64,000 nt of DNA from Dechloromonas hortensis (GTDB taxonomy: Bacteria; Pseudomonadota; Gammaproteobacteria; Burkholderiales; Rhodocyclaceae), in contig NZ_SSSQ01000007.1 of assembly GCF_009469765.1 (NCBI RefSeq), forward strand, positions 62,001 through 126,000, written 5' to 3'. Position numbers and translations under genes: made by a program. This document shows positions 51,383 through 60,376 of this stretch, in pieces. Within the stretch, counting starts at the first letter, position 1. Every line of letters starts with the position of its first letter. The notes beneath the pieces were generated by a model, which had not been told where the DNA came from, made no database searches, and worked only from the letters and a program-made list of their open reading frames with translations.

Positions 51383-52701
51383 TGGCGAAGATCAAGGCTG
51401 GCCTGCTTTCGCTGCGCGACCTGTTCGCCACCGCCTGGTGGATCTTCCTGATCGTCGGCATCGGCTTCGTCGTTGCCTACCAGTTCGTCCAGCCGGCACC
51501 GCCGAGCCGCATTGTCATCACCACCGGCGGCGGGAGCGGCGCCTACTACCAGTTCGCCCAGCGTTACGCGGCGATCCTCGCCCGCGACGGCATCACCCTT
51601 GAGGTCAAGACCTCGGCCGGTTCGTTGGAAAATATCGAACGCCTGCAAAAGGACGAGGCGCAGATCGGTTTCGTCCAGGGCGGCGTCATTACCCCGCAGG
51701 ACGACGCGGAGGACGAGGACAGCGGCCTGCGCTCGCTCGGCAGCGTGTTCTACGAGCCGGTCTGGGTCTTTTATCGCGGCGACAAGCCGCTGACCCGGCT
51801 GACCGAATTGCGCGGCAAGCGTATCGCCATCGGCCAGGAAGGCTCCGGCGTGCGGCAACTGGCGCAGCAACTGCTGGCCGCCAACGAAATTCCGGCCGGC
51901 GAGCGCCTGGTGCCCCTGGCCGGTCTGGCGGCGGCCGAGGAGCTGCAGCAGGGACGGATCGACGCCGCTTTCATCATCGCCGCCGAAAAGGCGCCGGTCG
52001 TCCAGGTGCTGCTCCGTTCGCCCGGCATCAAGGTGATGAGCTTCGCCCAGGCCGGCGCCTACCAGCGCCGCTTTCCCTTCCTGACCAAGCTGACCTTTCC
52101 GCACGGCGTCGCCGACCTGGTCCGCGATTTTCCGCCGGAGGACATCAAGGTGCTGGCGCCGACCGCCAACCTGATCGTCCGTGACGATCTGCATCCGGCC
52201 CTGCAAAGCCTGCTGCTGCAGGCGGCCAGCGAAGTGCATGGCAAGTCCGGCTTTTTCCAGGATGCTGGCGAATTCCCGGCCTACAAGGACCAGATGCTGC
52301 CGCTGTCGCCCGATGCGGCGCGCTACTACAAGTCCGGTCCCTCCTTCCTGCAGCGCTACCTGCCATTCTGGCTGGCCGTGCTGGTCGACCGGCTGATCGT
52401 GCTGCTGGTACCGATCGTCGCTCTGCTCATTCCGCTGCTCAGGATCGCCCCGGCCATCTACACCTGGCGGGTCCGTTCCAAGGTCTTCCGCTGCTACGGC
52501 GAACTGAAATTCCTCGAAGAAGACCTCAAGCATCATTTCGATGCCGCCAAGCTGGCCGAATACCGCAGCCGGCTCGATACGCTCGACGACGAAGCCAGTC
52601 AGCTCCACGTGCCACTCGGTTTCACCGATCTCGTCTATACGCTGCGCGAACACGTCAATCTAGTGCGGCACATCCTCGACAAACGGGAGTTGCAGGCATG
52701 A
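51382..52701 (+). CDS. Membrane-anchored TAXI-family solute-binding protein
   Basis: A 439-residue protein. A transmembrane helix at 18-36 anchors a periplasmic TAXI domain ('IVITTGGGSGAYYQFAQRYA', 'QIGFVQGG', 'IGQEGSGVRQLAQQLL', 'ASEVHGKSGFFQ'). A second hydrophobic segment at about 325-355 returns to the cytoplasm, followed by about 80 charged residues. TAXI proteins normally deliver ligands such as glutamate to a fused TRAP permease; none is encoded here. Overlaps qor and the ParA-like gene at both ends. Confidence 0.88.
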   Translation: MAKIKAGLLSLRDLFATAWWIFLIVGIGFVVAYQFVQPAPPSRIVITTGGGSGAYYQFAQRYAAILARDGITLEVKTSAGSLENIERLQKDEAQIGFVQGGVITPQDDAEDEDSGLRSLGSVFYEPVWVFYRGDKPLTRLTELRGKRIAIGQEGSGVRQLAQQLLAANEIPAGERLVPLAGLAAAEELQQGRIDAAFIIAAEKAPVVQVLLRSPGIKVMSFAQAGAYQRRFPFLTKLTFPHGVADLVRDFPPEDIKVLAPTANLIVRDDLHPALQSLLLQAASEVHGKSGFFQDAGEFPAYKDQMLPLSPDAARYYKSGPSFLQRYLPFWLAVLVDRLIVLLVPIVALLIPLLRIAPAIYTWRVRSKVFRCYGELKFLEEDLKHHFDAAKLAEYRSRLDTLDDEASQLHVPLGFTDLVYTLREHVNLVRHILDKRELQA

Positions 52702-53324
52702 AAGCCTTTCTCGTCGCCAATCCCAAGGGCGGCTCCGGCAAAAGCACGCTGGCCACCAACCTGGCCGGCTATTTCGCCTCGAAGCGGCATGAGGTGATGC
52801 TCGGCGACATCGACCGCCAGCAATCGTCGCGCGAATGGCTGGCCATCCGGCCTTTCGCGCTGCCCAGCATCGACACCTGGGAAATCGGCGCCGACAACAT
52901 CTCGCGACCGCCGAAAGGCACCACCCACGTCGTCCTCGACACGCCGGCCGGCCTGCACGGCAAGATGCTCGACAAGGTGCTCAAGTTGTCGACCCGGGTT
53001 ATCGTGCCGGTCCAGCCGTCGATGTTCGACATGCTGGCGACCCGCCATTTCCTGACCGAACTGCTCTCCGAAAAGGCCGTGCGCAAGGGACGGGCCGATG
53101 TCGCGGTGATCGGCATGCGGGTCGATGCGCGGACGCGTGCCGCCGGCGAGCTGGAAAAGTTTTTCGCTACGTTCGACCTGCCGGTGCTCGCCTATCTGCG
53201 CGATACCCAGGTCTATGTCCAGGCCACCGGTGCCGGCATGACCATTTTCGACCTGCCGCCGTCCCGCGCCGAGCGCGATCTCGAGCAATGGCGGGCGATC
53301 ATCGAGTGGGCGGAGGCCGAATAG
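52698..53324 (+). CDS. ParA/MinD-like ATPase
   Basis: A 208-residue deviant-Walker ATPase: 'NPKGGSGKST' near 8-17 with signature Lys, 'LGDIDRQQSSREWL' near 35-48 and Walker B 'HVVLDTPAG'. No ParB, MinE or chromosome-partition partner is adjacent. The ATGA overlap with the TAXI gene implies linked production, so it may position or regulate that membrane protein. Confidence 0.9.
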   Translation: MKAFLVANPKGGSGKSTLATNLAGYFASKRHEVMLGDIDRQQSSREWLAIRPFALPSIDTWEIGADNISRPPKGTTHVVLDTPAGLHGKMLDKVLKLSTRVIVPVQPSMFDMLATRHFLTELLSEKAVRKGRADVAVIGMRVDARTRAAGELEKFFATFDLPVLAYLRDTQVYVQATGAGMTIFDLPPSRAERDLEQWRAIIEWAEAE

Positions 53325-53412
53325 ACCGTTTGCGGCGCCTGGCGGGCGATGCCTGCGGTCGACCTGCCAGTTTGGTCAATTTTCACGCAGCCGCTGCGAG
53401 CGGCCGAAAGTC

Positions 53413-54717
53413 ATGGATACCCTTTCCCGATTGCGCGCCGGCCAACTGACCGGCATCCGGCGGCTCGACCTGAGCTGCGGTCTGACTGAATTTCCGGCCG
53501 AGATTTTCGAGCTGGCCGATTCGCTGGAGATTCTCAACCTCTCCGGCAACGCGCTGAGCAGCCTGCCCGACGATCTGCCGCGACTGCACAAGCTGCGCAT
53601 CATTTTCTGCTCCGACAACCACTTCACCCGGCTACCGGAGGTGCTCGGTGCCTGCCCGCAACTGAGCATGATCGGCTTCCGGGCCAACCGGATTGCCGAG
53701 GTGCCGGCCGCCGCCCTGCCGCCGAACTTGCGCTGGCTGGTGCTGACCGACAACCGGATCGAAGAACTGCCGGCCGCGATCGGGCGCTGTAAATCGCTGC
53801 AGAAACTGATGCTGGCCGGCAACCGGCTGCAGCATTTGCCCGCGGCCTTGGCCGAGTGCCGCAATCTGGAACTGCTGCGGATTGCCGCCAACCGGCTGGA
53901 AGCCTTGCCGGACTGGCTGCTGACGCTGCCTCGGCTCGCCTGGCTGGCCTATTCCGGCAACCCGTTCAGCGACCGCTCGGAGGCCGCGGTGCTGGCCCGT
54001 CACCCGATTGGCGAGATCGACTGGGCGACGCTGAGCCTGGCCGAGAAACTGGGCGAGGGCGCTTCCGGCGAAATTTTCCGGGCCACCGATGGGGCGGGCG
54101 AGGTTGCCGTCAAGCTGTTCAAGGGGGCGCTGACCAGCGATGGCCTACCGCACAGCGAAATGGATGCCTGCATCGCCGCCGGTACCCATCCCAACCTGAT
54201 TCCGGTGCTCGGCAAAGTGACCGGCCATCCGCAGGCGGCCGATGGCCTGGTGATGGCGCTGATCGCGACCGATTACCTCAATCTGGCCGGCCCGCCCAGC
54301 CTCGACTCCTGCACCCGCGACGTCTACCCGGCGGGCGCCGGCTTGCCGCTGCCGACCGTGCTCGGCATTGCCCGCGGCATCGCTTCGGCGGCCCGCCATC
54401 TGCACCGCCAGGGCATCCTGCATGGCGATCTCTACGCCCACAACATCCTCTACCACGCGGCCGGCGATTGCCTGCTCGGCGACTTCGGCGCCGCATCCTT
54501 CTTCGAGCCGGAGGCGACGGTCCGGGCGCAAGCCCTGCAACGCATCGAGGTGCGCGCCTTCGCCTGCCTGCTCGACGAACTGCTCGATCTTTGCCCGGCC
54601 GGCGAGCCGGAAACCGTGAGTGCCCTGCGGGCCTTGGCGGAGCGTTGCCATGACCCGATGGTCGGGCGCCGTCCCTTGTTCACTGAGATTGCCGAGCACC
54701 TGGCAAGATTTGGCTAG
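53413..54717 (+). CDS. Leucine-rich-repeat protein kinase
   Basis: A 434-residue fusion. Residues 15-195 hold about seven leucine-rich repeats of 22-23 residues ('LEILNLSGNALSSLPDDL' pattern). Residues 205-434 are a eukaryotic-type kinase: glycine loop 'GEGASGEI' 214-221, Lys234 ('VAVKLFKG'), catalytic loop 'HGDLYAHN' 337-344 with Asp339 (HGD, not HRD) and DFG 357-359. All key residues remain, so activity on a protein is plausible. No transmembrane segment. Same direction as the TAXI/ParA pair, 88 bases behind. Confidence 0.92.
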   Translation: MDTLSRLRAGQLTGIRRLDLSCGLTEFPAEIFELADSLEILNLSGNALSSLPDDLPRLHKLRIIFCSDNHFTRLPEVLGACPQLSMIGFRANRIAEVPAAALPPNLRWLVLTDNRIEELPAAIGRCKSLQKLMLAGNRLQHLPAALAECRNLELLRIAANRLEALPDWLLTLPRLAWLAYSGNPFSDRSEAAVLARHPIGEIDWATLSLAEKLGEGASGEIFRATDGAGEVAVKLFKGALTSDGLPHSEMDACIAAGTHPNLIPVLGKVTGHPQAADGLVMALIATDYLNLAGPPSLDSCTRDVYPAGAGLPLPTVLGIARGIASAARHLHRQGILHGDLYAHNILYHAAGDCLLGDFGAASFFEPEATVRAQALQRIEVRAFACLLDELLDLCPAGEPETVSALRALAERCHDPMVGRRPLFTEIAEHLARFG

Positions 54718-54786
54718 GCGACCGGCGAGTGCGGTTGACTGCTAAAAAAACTAAAAATACGAAATCTGTCGGCTACCCGGTAGCGG

Positions 54787-55203
54787 CTAGATGTTGCGGA
54801 AGCCCATGACGTTGCTCAGCAGGTGCAGTTTGGGCTGGCTGTCCAGCCAGTCCCGGGCCTCGGTCAGGCTGGGGCAGATCTCGGTCTGGTAGGAGGACAT
54901 GTTGGAGGCGATGAGAACCTGTCTGACCCGTTCCTTCAGGCTTTCGTCGGTCGTCACATAGACAATCCGGCAGTTCGGATTACTGGCGTGGGCGCCGTAA
55001 TTGATCGCCGAAATCTGGGTCAAGGTTTCTTCCGACAAGCTGTGGCCGCTGACTTCCGAAAAGTCATTGATGACGTAGTGCGCCTCGTCGAAGCGAGGAT
55101 CTGCCTGCGTCTGTTCGACTACCTGGATGAACTCCCGGCCACTGACAAAACCGGAAAAACGCTTGAGGAGTCCTTCCGGTTCCCATTCAACTTCGTATGC
55201 CAT
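54787..55203 (-). CDS. STAS/SpoIIAA-like hypothetical protein
   Basis: A 138-residue soluble protein whose alternating beta-alpha pattern ('VEWEPEGLLKRFSGFVSGRE', 'AHYVINDFSEV', 'CRIVYVTTDESL') resembles the SpoIIAA-like/STAS fold, though no conserved phosphoserine is clear. AAAGGTGAC is a good ribosome site. Function unknown. Confidence 0.68.
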   Translation of the reverse strand: MAYEVEWEPEGLLKRFSGFVSGREFIQVVEQTQADPRFDEAHYVINDFSEVSGHSLSEETLTQISAINYGAHASNPNCRIVYVTTDESLKERVRQVLIASNMSSYQTEICPSLTEARDWLDSQPKLHLLSNVMGFRNI

Positions 55204-55335
55204 AGGTCACCTTTCTCGACAGGGTTCCGCTGCAACGCTATCCGTCAATGACCAATGCATTCCAGTCTGCGGCGTAAGGCTCAGGCTTGCTTGAAATAAT
55301 GGTAGCAATTGTAAATTCTAAAAAAATACCTTGTT

Positions 55336-55358
55336 CCAAGTAAGGGACTTGGTTTTTT
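55336..55358 (+). terminator. Small hairpin with T-run
   Basis: CCAAGT-AAGGG-ACTTGG followed by six T, in the A/T-rich 271-base gap between the STAS-like gene and LysR. It resembles an intrinsic terminator on the plus strand, although no plus gene ends there; on the minus strand it could end the LysR transcript. Confidence 0.4.
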
Positions 55359-55474
55359 GGTAATGGTTCCGGCAACTTGGCAGAATCGGGCGGGAAGCCT
55401 TGTCGGGCCGAGTTGTCGGTGATTATGCCGTGGGAATTGACTGGATATGGTGAATGGATGGTAATCCTGAGCCA

Positions 55475-56386
55475 TCAGAGTCCTGCGGTCAACGCCTCGA
55501 TTTCCTCATTTTTCGCCAGTTCGGCGAGAAACCAGGCCAGAGCCTTGCCTGGCTGCCGGCTGCGCCAGGCCAGGTGCAGCGGCATGGCCGGGCGCGGGTC
55601 GCTGACTGCCTTCTCGACCAGGCGGCCAGCGGCGATTTCCGGAGCGGCCAGCCAGCGCGGCAGGTGGCCGATGCCGAGGCCGGCGACCTGGGCGCTGGCC
55701 TTGCTGCGGATGTCGGGGACGCGCAAGGCGGGCTGCCCCTCGATCAGGCCGATGCTGCGCGCGTCGAGTTCCTGCGAGGTATCGGCGACGACGATGGCGC
55801 GATGGCGCAGCAGTTCGCTGTTCGGGATGACGCCCGGCCAGGCGGCCAGTGGGTGAGTGGGGGCGACGGCAAAGACGAAATCGCTGTGCGCGCACATCAG
55901 CCGGGTCGCCATGCCGCTGCGCGCCGGCATGTCGCCGGGGGCGCCGATCACCAGGTCGGCCCGGCCGGTGGCCAGCGCATCCCAGCAGCCGCCGAGCACT
56001 TCGTAGGAGAGCCGGATCTGCGTGCCGTGGCCGGCGCCATAGAAGCGTTCGAGCAGCGGATAGAGGCGTTCGAGCGGAATGATGGCGTCGATCGCGATGC
56101 GCAATTCGGCCTCCCAGCCGGTGGCGATGCGCTGGACGCGGCGTTCCAGTTCGCCGGCGGCGCGCAGCAGGTGGCGGCCATCGTCGAGCAGGGTGCGGCC
56201 GGCTTCGTTCAGCGTCGCCTTGCGGCCGCTGCGGCTGAAGAGCTGGGCGTTCAGTTCGCTTTCCAGCTTGGCGACGGCATGCGACAAGGCCGAGGGGACG
56301 CGATGCAGCGCGTTGGCGGCGGCGGTGAAGCTGCCGTGGCGCTCGATGGCATCGAGAATCTGCAACAGGTCGAGGCTGATTTTCAT
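55475..56386 (-). CDS. LysR-family transcriptional regulator
   Basis: A 303-residue LysR regulator. The winged helix covers 1-60 ('FTAAANALHRVPSALSHAVAKLE'), the effector-binding domain 90-295. Divergent from the pirin and flavodoxin genes, which it most likely controls, possibly in response to quinone or redox stress. This pairing is common in proteobacteria. Confidence 0.92.
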   Translation of the reverse strand: MKISLDLLQILDAIERHGSFTAAANALHRVPSALSHAVAKLESELNAQLFSRSGRKATLNEAGRTLLDDGRHLLRAAGELERRVQRIATGWEAELRIAIDAIIPLERLYPLLERFYGAGHGTQIRLSYEVLGGCWDALATGRADLVIGAPGDMPARSGMATRLMCAHSDFVFAVAPTHPLAAWPGVIPNSELLRHRAIVVADTSQELDARSIGLIEGQPALRVPDIRSKASAQVAGLGIGHLPRWLAAPEIAAGRLVEKAVSDPRPAMPLHLAWRSRQPGKALAWFLAELAKNEEIEALTAGL

Positions 56387-56480
56387 GTGAATTTAATTGA
56401 ACGATATGCCCGGAATAATTCGCTGGTTAGCGCTGAACTCTACGCCTACCATCGCAACTAAGCTATATCGATAATTCACA
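56386..56480. promoter_or_regulatory. Divergent LysR/pirin control region with interrupted inverted repeat
   Basis: TGTGAATT at 56386-56393 and AATTCACA at 56473-56480 form an outer inverted repeat. GATAT at about 56403-56407 and ATATC near 56465-56469 form an inner one. The arms flank both starts and may be LysR contact sites. Confidence 0.45.
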
Positions 56481-56490
56481 AGGAGTTGCC

Positions 56491-57195
56491 ATGATCACCC
56501 TTCGCCCTTCGGCTGAACGCGGCCTGGCCGACCATGGCTGGCTGCTGGCCCGGCACAGTTTCTCCTTCGGTGAATATTACGATGCGGCCGAAATGGGCTG
56601 GGGCGCGCTGCGCGTCATCAACGAAGACCGCGTCGCACCCGGCACCGGCTTCGGCCGGCACGGCCATCGCGACATGGAAATCGTCACCTACATCCTGTCC
56701 GGCGCGCTGGAGCACAAGGACAGCCTGGGCAACGGCGACGTCATCCGGCGTGGCGAAGTGCAGCGGATGAGTGCCGGCACCGGCATCCTGCACAGCGAGT
56801 TCAATCCCTCGCCCGACGAGGCCACCCACCTGCTGCAGATCTGGATTGAACCGGCCGTCCACGGCCGGCCGGCCAGCTACGAGCAGCAGGCGCTGGGCAT
56901 CGGCGAGATGCGCGGTCACTGGCACCTGGTCGCCTCACCAGATGGCGCCGAGGGCAGCACGACCATCGGCCAGGATGCCCGGCTGTGGGCCAGCCTGCTC
57001 GGCGCTGGCGAAGCCTTGTCCTACACGCTGGCGGCGGGCCGGTTGGCCTATGTCCATGTCGTCCGCGGTCGACTGGCCCTGAATGGCCAAAACCTGGCGA
57101 CCGGCGACGGCGCCAAGATTGCCGATGAAAGTGCCCTGCAATTCCTGGCCGGCGAAGAGACGGAATTCCTGCTCTTCGACCTGCCGCCCGTTTGA
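56491..57195 (+). CDS. Pirin-family protein (YhhW-like quercetin 2,3-dioxygenase)
   Basis: A 234-residue bicupin. Metal ligands are in '[21 protein letters not shown]' (His55-x-His57 region) and '[12 protein letters not shown]'. YhhW of E. coli (231 residues) degrades quercetin; the natural substrate is unknown. AAGGAG precedes the ATG. First gene of a two-gene unit with the flavodoxin, divergent from LysR. Confidence 0.92.
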   Translation: MITLRPSAERGLADHGWLLARHSFSFGEYYDAAEMGWGALRVINEDRVAPGTGFGRHGHRDMEIVTYILSGALEHKDSLGNGDVIRRGEVQRMSAGTGILHSEFNPSPDEATHLLQIWIEPAVHGRPASYEQQALGIGEMRGHWHLVASPDGAEGSTTIGQDARLWASLLGAGEALSYTLAAGRLAYVHVVRGRLALNGQNLATGDGAKIADESALQFLAGEETEFLLFDLPPV

Positions 57196-57228
57196 GTATT
57201 CATAAATCAATCCCTTCAGGAGAACTCC

Positions 57229-57783
57229 ATGAGTAAAGTCGTCATCGTCTATCACTCCGGCTACGGCCATACCCAGCGCGTCGCCCAGCATGTCGCCGAA
57301 GGCGCCCAGGGCGAACTGCTCGCCATCGACGCCGAAGGCAATCTGCCGGAAAACGCCTGGGACAAGCTGAACGCCGCCGATGCCATCATCTTCGGTACGC
57401 CGACCTACATGGGTGGCCCGAGCTGGCAGTTCAAGAAATTCGCCGATGCCTCGTCCAAGGCCTGGTTCACCCGTGCCTGGCAGGACAAGGTCTTTGGCGC
57501 CTTCACCAACAGCGCCAGCCCGGTCGGCGACAAGGGCGCGACGCTGATCAGCCTGCAGACGCTGGCCTCGCAGCACGGCGGCATCTGGGTCAGCCTCGGC
57601 CTGTTGCCGAGCAACAAGAAGGAATCCACTCGCCAGGACGTCAACAGCCTGGGCGGCTCGGTCGGCCTCCTCGTGCAATCCCCGTCCGATGCCAGCGTGG
57701 ATGAAATCCCGCAGGGTGACCTCGATACCGCCAAGCGTTACGGCCAGCGCGTCGCCGAAGTCGCCGCCCGCGTCCGCGGCTGA
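57229..57783 (+). CDS. WrbA-like flavodoxin / NAD(P)H:quinone oxidoreductase
   Basis: A 184-residue flavodoxin-fold protein: FMN phosphate loop 'YHSGYGHTQRVAQHV', 'GTPTYMGGPSWQFKKF' and 'TNSASPVGDKG'. Two-electron reduction of quinones is typical for the family and avoids semiquinones. Slightly shorter than WrbA (198). CAGGAG before the ATG. A strong terminator follows. Confidence 0.9.
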   Translation: MSKVVIVYHSGYGHTQRVAQHVAEGAQGELLAIDAEGNLPENAWDKLNAADAIIFGTPTYMGGPSWQFKKFADASSKAWFTRAWQDKVFGAFTNSASPVGDKGATLISLQTLASQHGGIWVSLGLLPSNKKESTRQDVNSLGGSVGLLVQSPSDASVDEIPQGDLDTAKRYGQRVAEVAARVRG

Positions 57784-57806
57784 TCGTCGCCGGTAGTTCG
57801 TCCCAA

Positions 57807-57841
57807 TGCCGTACCGGCCTTGCCCGGTGCGGCATTTTTTT
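57807..57841 (+). terminator. Terminator of the pirin-flavodoxin unit
   Basis: GCCGTACCGG and CCGGTGCGGC arms with a short loop, followed by ATTTTTTT. Confidence 0.9.
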
Positions 57842-57916
57842 GCCTGCATGCCGGACCTCGTGAAATGGCGCGCACTGCTATAGTGCAGCCATTCCCCCGC
57901 TTTCCGGAGTGACTGC

Positions 57917-58720
57917 ATGGCATTGACCACCTCGCTGGCTGACCTGTCCGTTCTACTGGTCGAACCTTCACACATGCAGGCCAATCTGGTGACGCGCATG
58001 CTGCAACACCAGGGCGTGCGGCAGATCAAGGTGGTCGATACCGCCGAGGCGGCCCTCGCCGCGCTGACCGAGGGGGCGGCGGCCGGCTGGGTGGTGATCA
58101 GCAGCCTCTACCTGCCGGACATGGCGGGCACCGAGCTGGTCATGGCGATGCGCGCCGACGAGGAGCTGGAAAGCATTCCCTTCATCCTGGTCTCCAGCGA
58201 AACCCGGCCACAGGTGCTGGAGCCGGTTCGCCAGTCGGGCGCCTGCAGCATTGTCGCCAAGCCGTTCAGCGAGCAGCAGTTGTCGCGGGCGCTGTTCGCC
58301 GCCGCCGACTACCTGAACCCGCCGGAAGACCTCGATGTCGCCGAAATCGAAAGCCTGCGCGTCCTGCTCGTTGATGACAGCCTGGCCTCGCGCCGCCATT
58401 TGCGCCGCCTGCTTGAGGAGCTCGGCATCGAGCGCATCACCGAGGCAGTCAACGGCAAGGAAGCGGTGGATCTGTTGCAGGAAACGATGGTCGATCTGGT
58501 CATCACCGACTACAACATGCCGGAAATGGATGGCCGCGAGTTGACCGAATACATCCGCACGCAAAGCTGGCAGAACTCGGTGCCGGTGCTGATGGTGACC
58601 AGCGAGCAGAACATGGGCCGGCTGGCGGCGGTCGAGCGGGCCGGCGTATCGGCGATCTGCGACAAGCCCTTCGAGGCCGGCAATATCCGCAAGCTGATCA
58701 GCGAGTCCTTGACGCGATAA
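57917..58720 (+). CDS. Double-receiver response regulator with degenerate first domain
   Basis: A 267-residue protein of two receiver domains and no output domain. Domain 2 (about 146-265) is canonical: acidic pair 'VDDS', phosphoacceptor Asp198 in 'VITDYNMPEM', and 'DKPF'. In domain 1 (8-130) the acidic pair reads VEPS and Ser63 replaces the acceptor Asp ('ISSLYLPDM'), while Lys115 in 'AKPF' is kept. Domain 1 is therefore probably a pseudo-receiver used for docking. The 3' end overlaps the convergent membrane gene by 23 bases. Confidence 0.92.
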   Translation: MALTTSLADLSVLLVEPSHMQANLVTRMLQHQGVRQIKVVDTAEAALAALTEGAAAGWVVISSLYLPDMAGTELVMAMRADEELESIPFILVSSETRPQVLEPVRQSGACSIVAKPFSEQQLSRALFAAADYLNPPEDLDVAEIESLRVLLVDDSLASRRHLRRLLEELGIERITEAVNGKEAVDLLQETMVDLVITDYNMPEMDGRELTEYIRTQSWQNSVPVLMVTSEQNMGRLAAVERAGVSAICDKPFEAGNIRKLISESLTR

Positions 58721-59246
58721 GGCGGATGACGCCGCGACGGCCGACGATGACCAGCGCCAGCAGCACCAGCAGCGGGTCGAACAGCACATCCCACAGATTG
58801 GCGAAAAGACCGCTGGCGTAGCCGGCGAGGTCGATGGCGAGGATCAGCAGCCAGCTGTCCTGGCGCCGCCACCATAGCGCCGCGGCGACCGGCAGCAAGG
58901 CGACGAGTAGTGCCCATGGCTGGTAACCCAGGGCATAGGGGTCGAATGCCCCCCAGCCCAGTGCCGCCGGATAAAACAAGGCAACGAAGCCGAGCAGGCC
59001 GAGGGCCGGCGCGAAGCTCAACGGCGACGGCTGGCGGTTGGCCAGGTGCAGGATGGCCAGTTGCAGCAAGGTCAGCGATGGCGTGCCGAAGGTGCCGTGC
59101 ATGACCGGGGCGATGCCGACCAGCAAGGCGAGCGTCGTCGCCGCCAGCGCGACGCGGGCGCGCAGTTCGCCGAGCGGCAGCAAGGTGGCGAGGGCGCCAA
59201 AAATCAGCCCGTGGGCGAGTAGACCGTAGGCGGCCAGTGCATTCAT
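58698..59246 (-). CDS. Integral membrane protein of the sialidase unit
   Basis: A 182-residue protein with about six hydrophobic helices and almost no loops. I do not recognise a family. It starts with ATGA overlapping the sialidase-like gene's stop and is the last gene of a three-gene overlapped unit. A much longer upstream open frame is antisense-frame noise from that gene. Confidence 0.75.
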   Translation of the reverse strand: MNALAAYGLLAHGLIFGALATLLPLGELRARVALAATTLALLVGIAPVMHGTFGTPSLTLLQLAILHLANRQPSPLSFAPALGLLGFVALFYPAALGWGAFDPYALGYQPWALLVALLPVAAALWWRRQDSWLLILAIDLAGYASGLFANLWDVLFDPLLVLLALVIVGRRGVIRLIASRTR

Positions 59247-60376
59247 GGTGTTTCCCCGTCCAGCCAGGCTTCGCTGAAGGTGGCGTGCTTGATGCCCTGG
59301 CGGCGCCAGGTATATGTCAGGTGGATACGGCTGTCGCGGCCGAGCAGCAAGGCCGGGTAGGAGAATTCGGCGCCGCCGTCGGGAGCGCTCTCGACGGTGC
59401 GGCTCGGCTGCCAGGTCTTGCCTTCGTCGGCCGACAGCCACAACAGCATGGCTTCGCGGCTGTCCTGCGGATTGCCGGCTAGCAGCAGGCGGCCGCTCTT
59501 CAGGCGGAGCAGGGCGACCGAGGCATTCGGGTTGGGCACCGCCAGCGCGGCGCCTTCTTCCCAGCGCTGGCCGCCGTTTTGCGTCAGCGATAGCTGTACC
59601 TTGCCCGGCCCGGGGCCGGCATCGCGCAGCAAGGCGATGGCGCGCTGCTCGTCGAGGGCGACGACTGCCGGTTGCAGCGTGCGCACCGGGTGCGGCATGC
59701 GGACCTTGTCGAGAATCTGCCCTGTCGGCGCCAGGCGCAGCCATTCGCCGTGCTTGGCGATGAACTCGTGATAGACCGGCAGGCCGAGGCCGCCATCGGC
59801 CAGCGGCAGCGGTGGCGTGCGGACCAGCGTGCTGATGTTGGCGAAGGGCGAGGTCTGCAGCTTGCTTGGCTTGCTCCAGGTCTTGCCGCCATCGGTCGAT
59901 ACGCTGTGATTGATCGAGCTGCCGGCCCAGCCGCCAACGGCGACACTGACGTACCACAGGTGCAACCAGCTGCCTTCGGTGTAGAGCACCGGGTTGCCGA
60001 GTTTGCGGACATGGGCGAAGGTGCCGCCCGCCGTGCTTTCCCGGTTGGCGATCGGCTGCGCTTCGTTCCAGCCGTCGCGGCCGAGCACGCTGAACCAGAT
60101 GGCGACATCGTCGGCTCCGTCTTTCGACCCGGCAAACCAGGCCGCGGCGATGCGACCGTCGGCCAGTTGGGTCAGGCTGGCGGCATGCGCCGAGGCGGCG
60201 ACCCGGGGTAGCATTTCGGCAGCAAAGACGGCGGGCAGGGGCGACGGGGCGGCGACGGGCGGCGGCACGAAGGCCGCTGCTTCCGGGCTCGGGGCGCGCC
60301 AGAAGGCACCGGCCAGGGCGGCGGCAAAGAGCAGCGGGGCCAGCCAGCGCGGCAGTTTTTCGGGCATTTGTATCAT
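59243..60376 (-). CDS. Exported sialidase-like Asp-box protein
   Basis: A 377-residue protein with an N-terminal hydrophobic anchor or signal (about 10-27) and a six-bladed propeller of the sialidase superfamily. Three Asp-boxes (S-x-D-x-G-x-T-W type) are seen in 'STDGGKTWSKP', 'LTQNGGQRWEEG' and 'SADEGKTWQPS'. Genuine sialidase activity is not certain. The start overlaps the ArnT-like stop (ATGA), tying it to glycan handling. Confidence 0.85.
   Translation of the reverse strand: MIQMPEKLPRWLAPLLFAAALAGAFWRAPSPEAAAFVPPPVAAPSPLPAVFAAEMLPRVAASAHAASLTQLADGRIAAAWFAGSKDGADDVAIWFSVLGRDGWNEAQPIANRESTAGGTFAHVRKLGNPVLYTEGSWLHLWYVSVAVGGWAGSSINHSVSTDGGKTWSKPSKLQTSPFANISTLVRTPPLPLADGGLGLPVYHEFIAKHGEWLRLAPTGQILDKVRMPHPVRTLQPAVVALDEQRAIALLRDAGPGPGKVQLSLTQNGGQRWEEGAALAVPNPNASVALLRLKSGRLLLAGNPQDSREAMLLWLSADEGKTWQPSRTVESAPDGGAEFSYPALLLGRDSRIHLTYTWRRQGIKHATFSEAWLDGETP

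Noticed and set aside
55281..55475. 64-codon minus frame in the A/T-rich gap before LysR
   Set aside because: No ribosome site, includes the terminator-like hairpin, no recognisable pattern.
58698..59957. 419-codon minus frame covering the small membrane protein
   Set aside because: The first 237 codons are an out-of-frame reading of the sialidase-like gene; the real start is the overlapping ATG at 59246.
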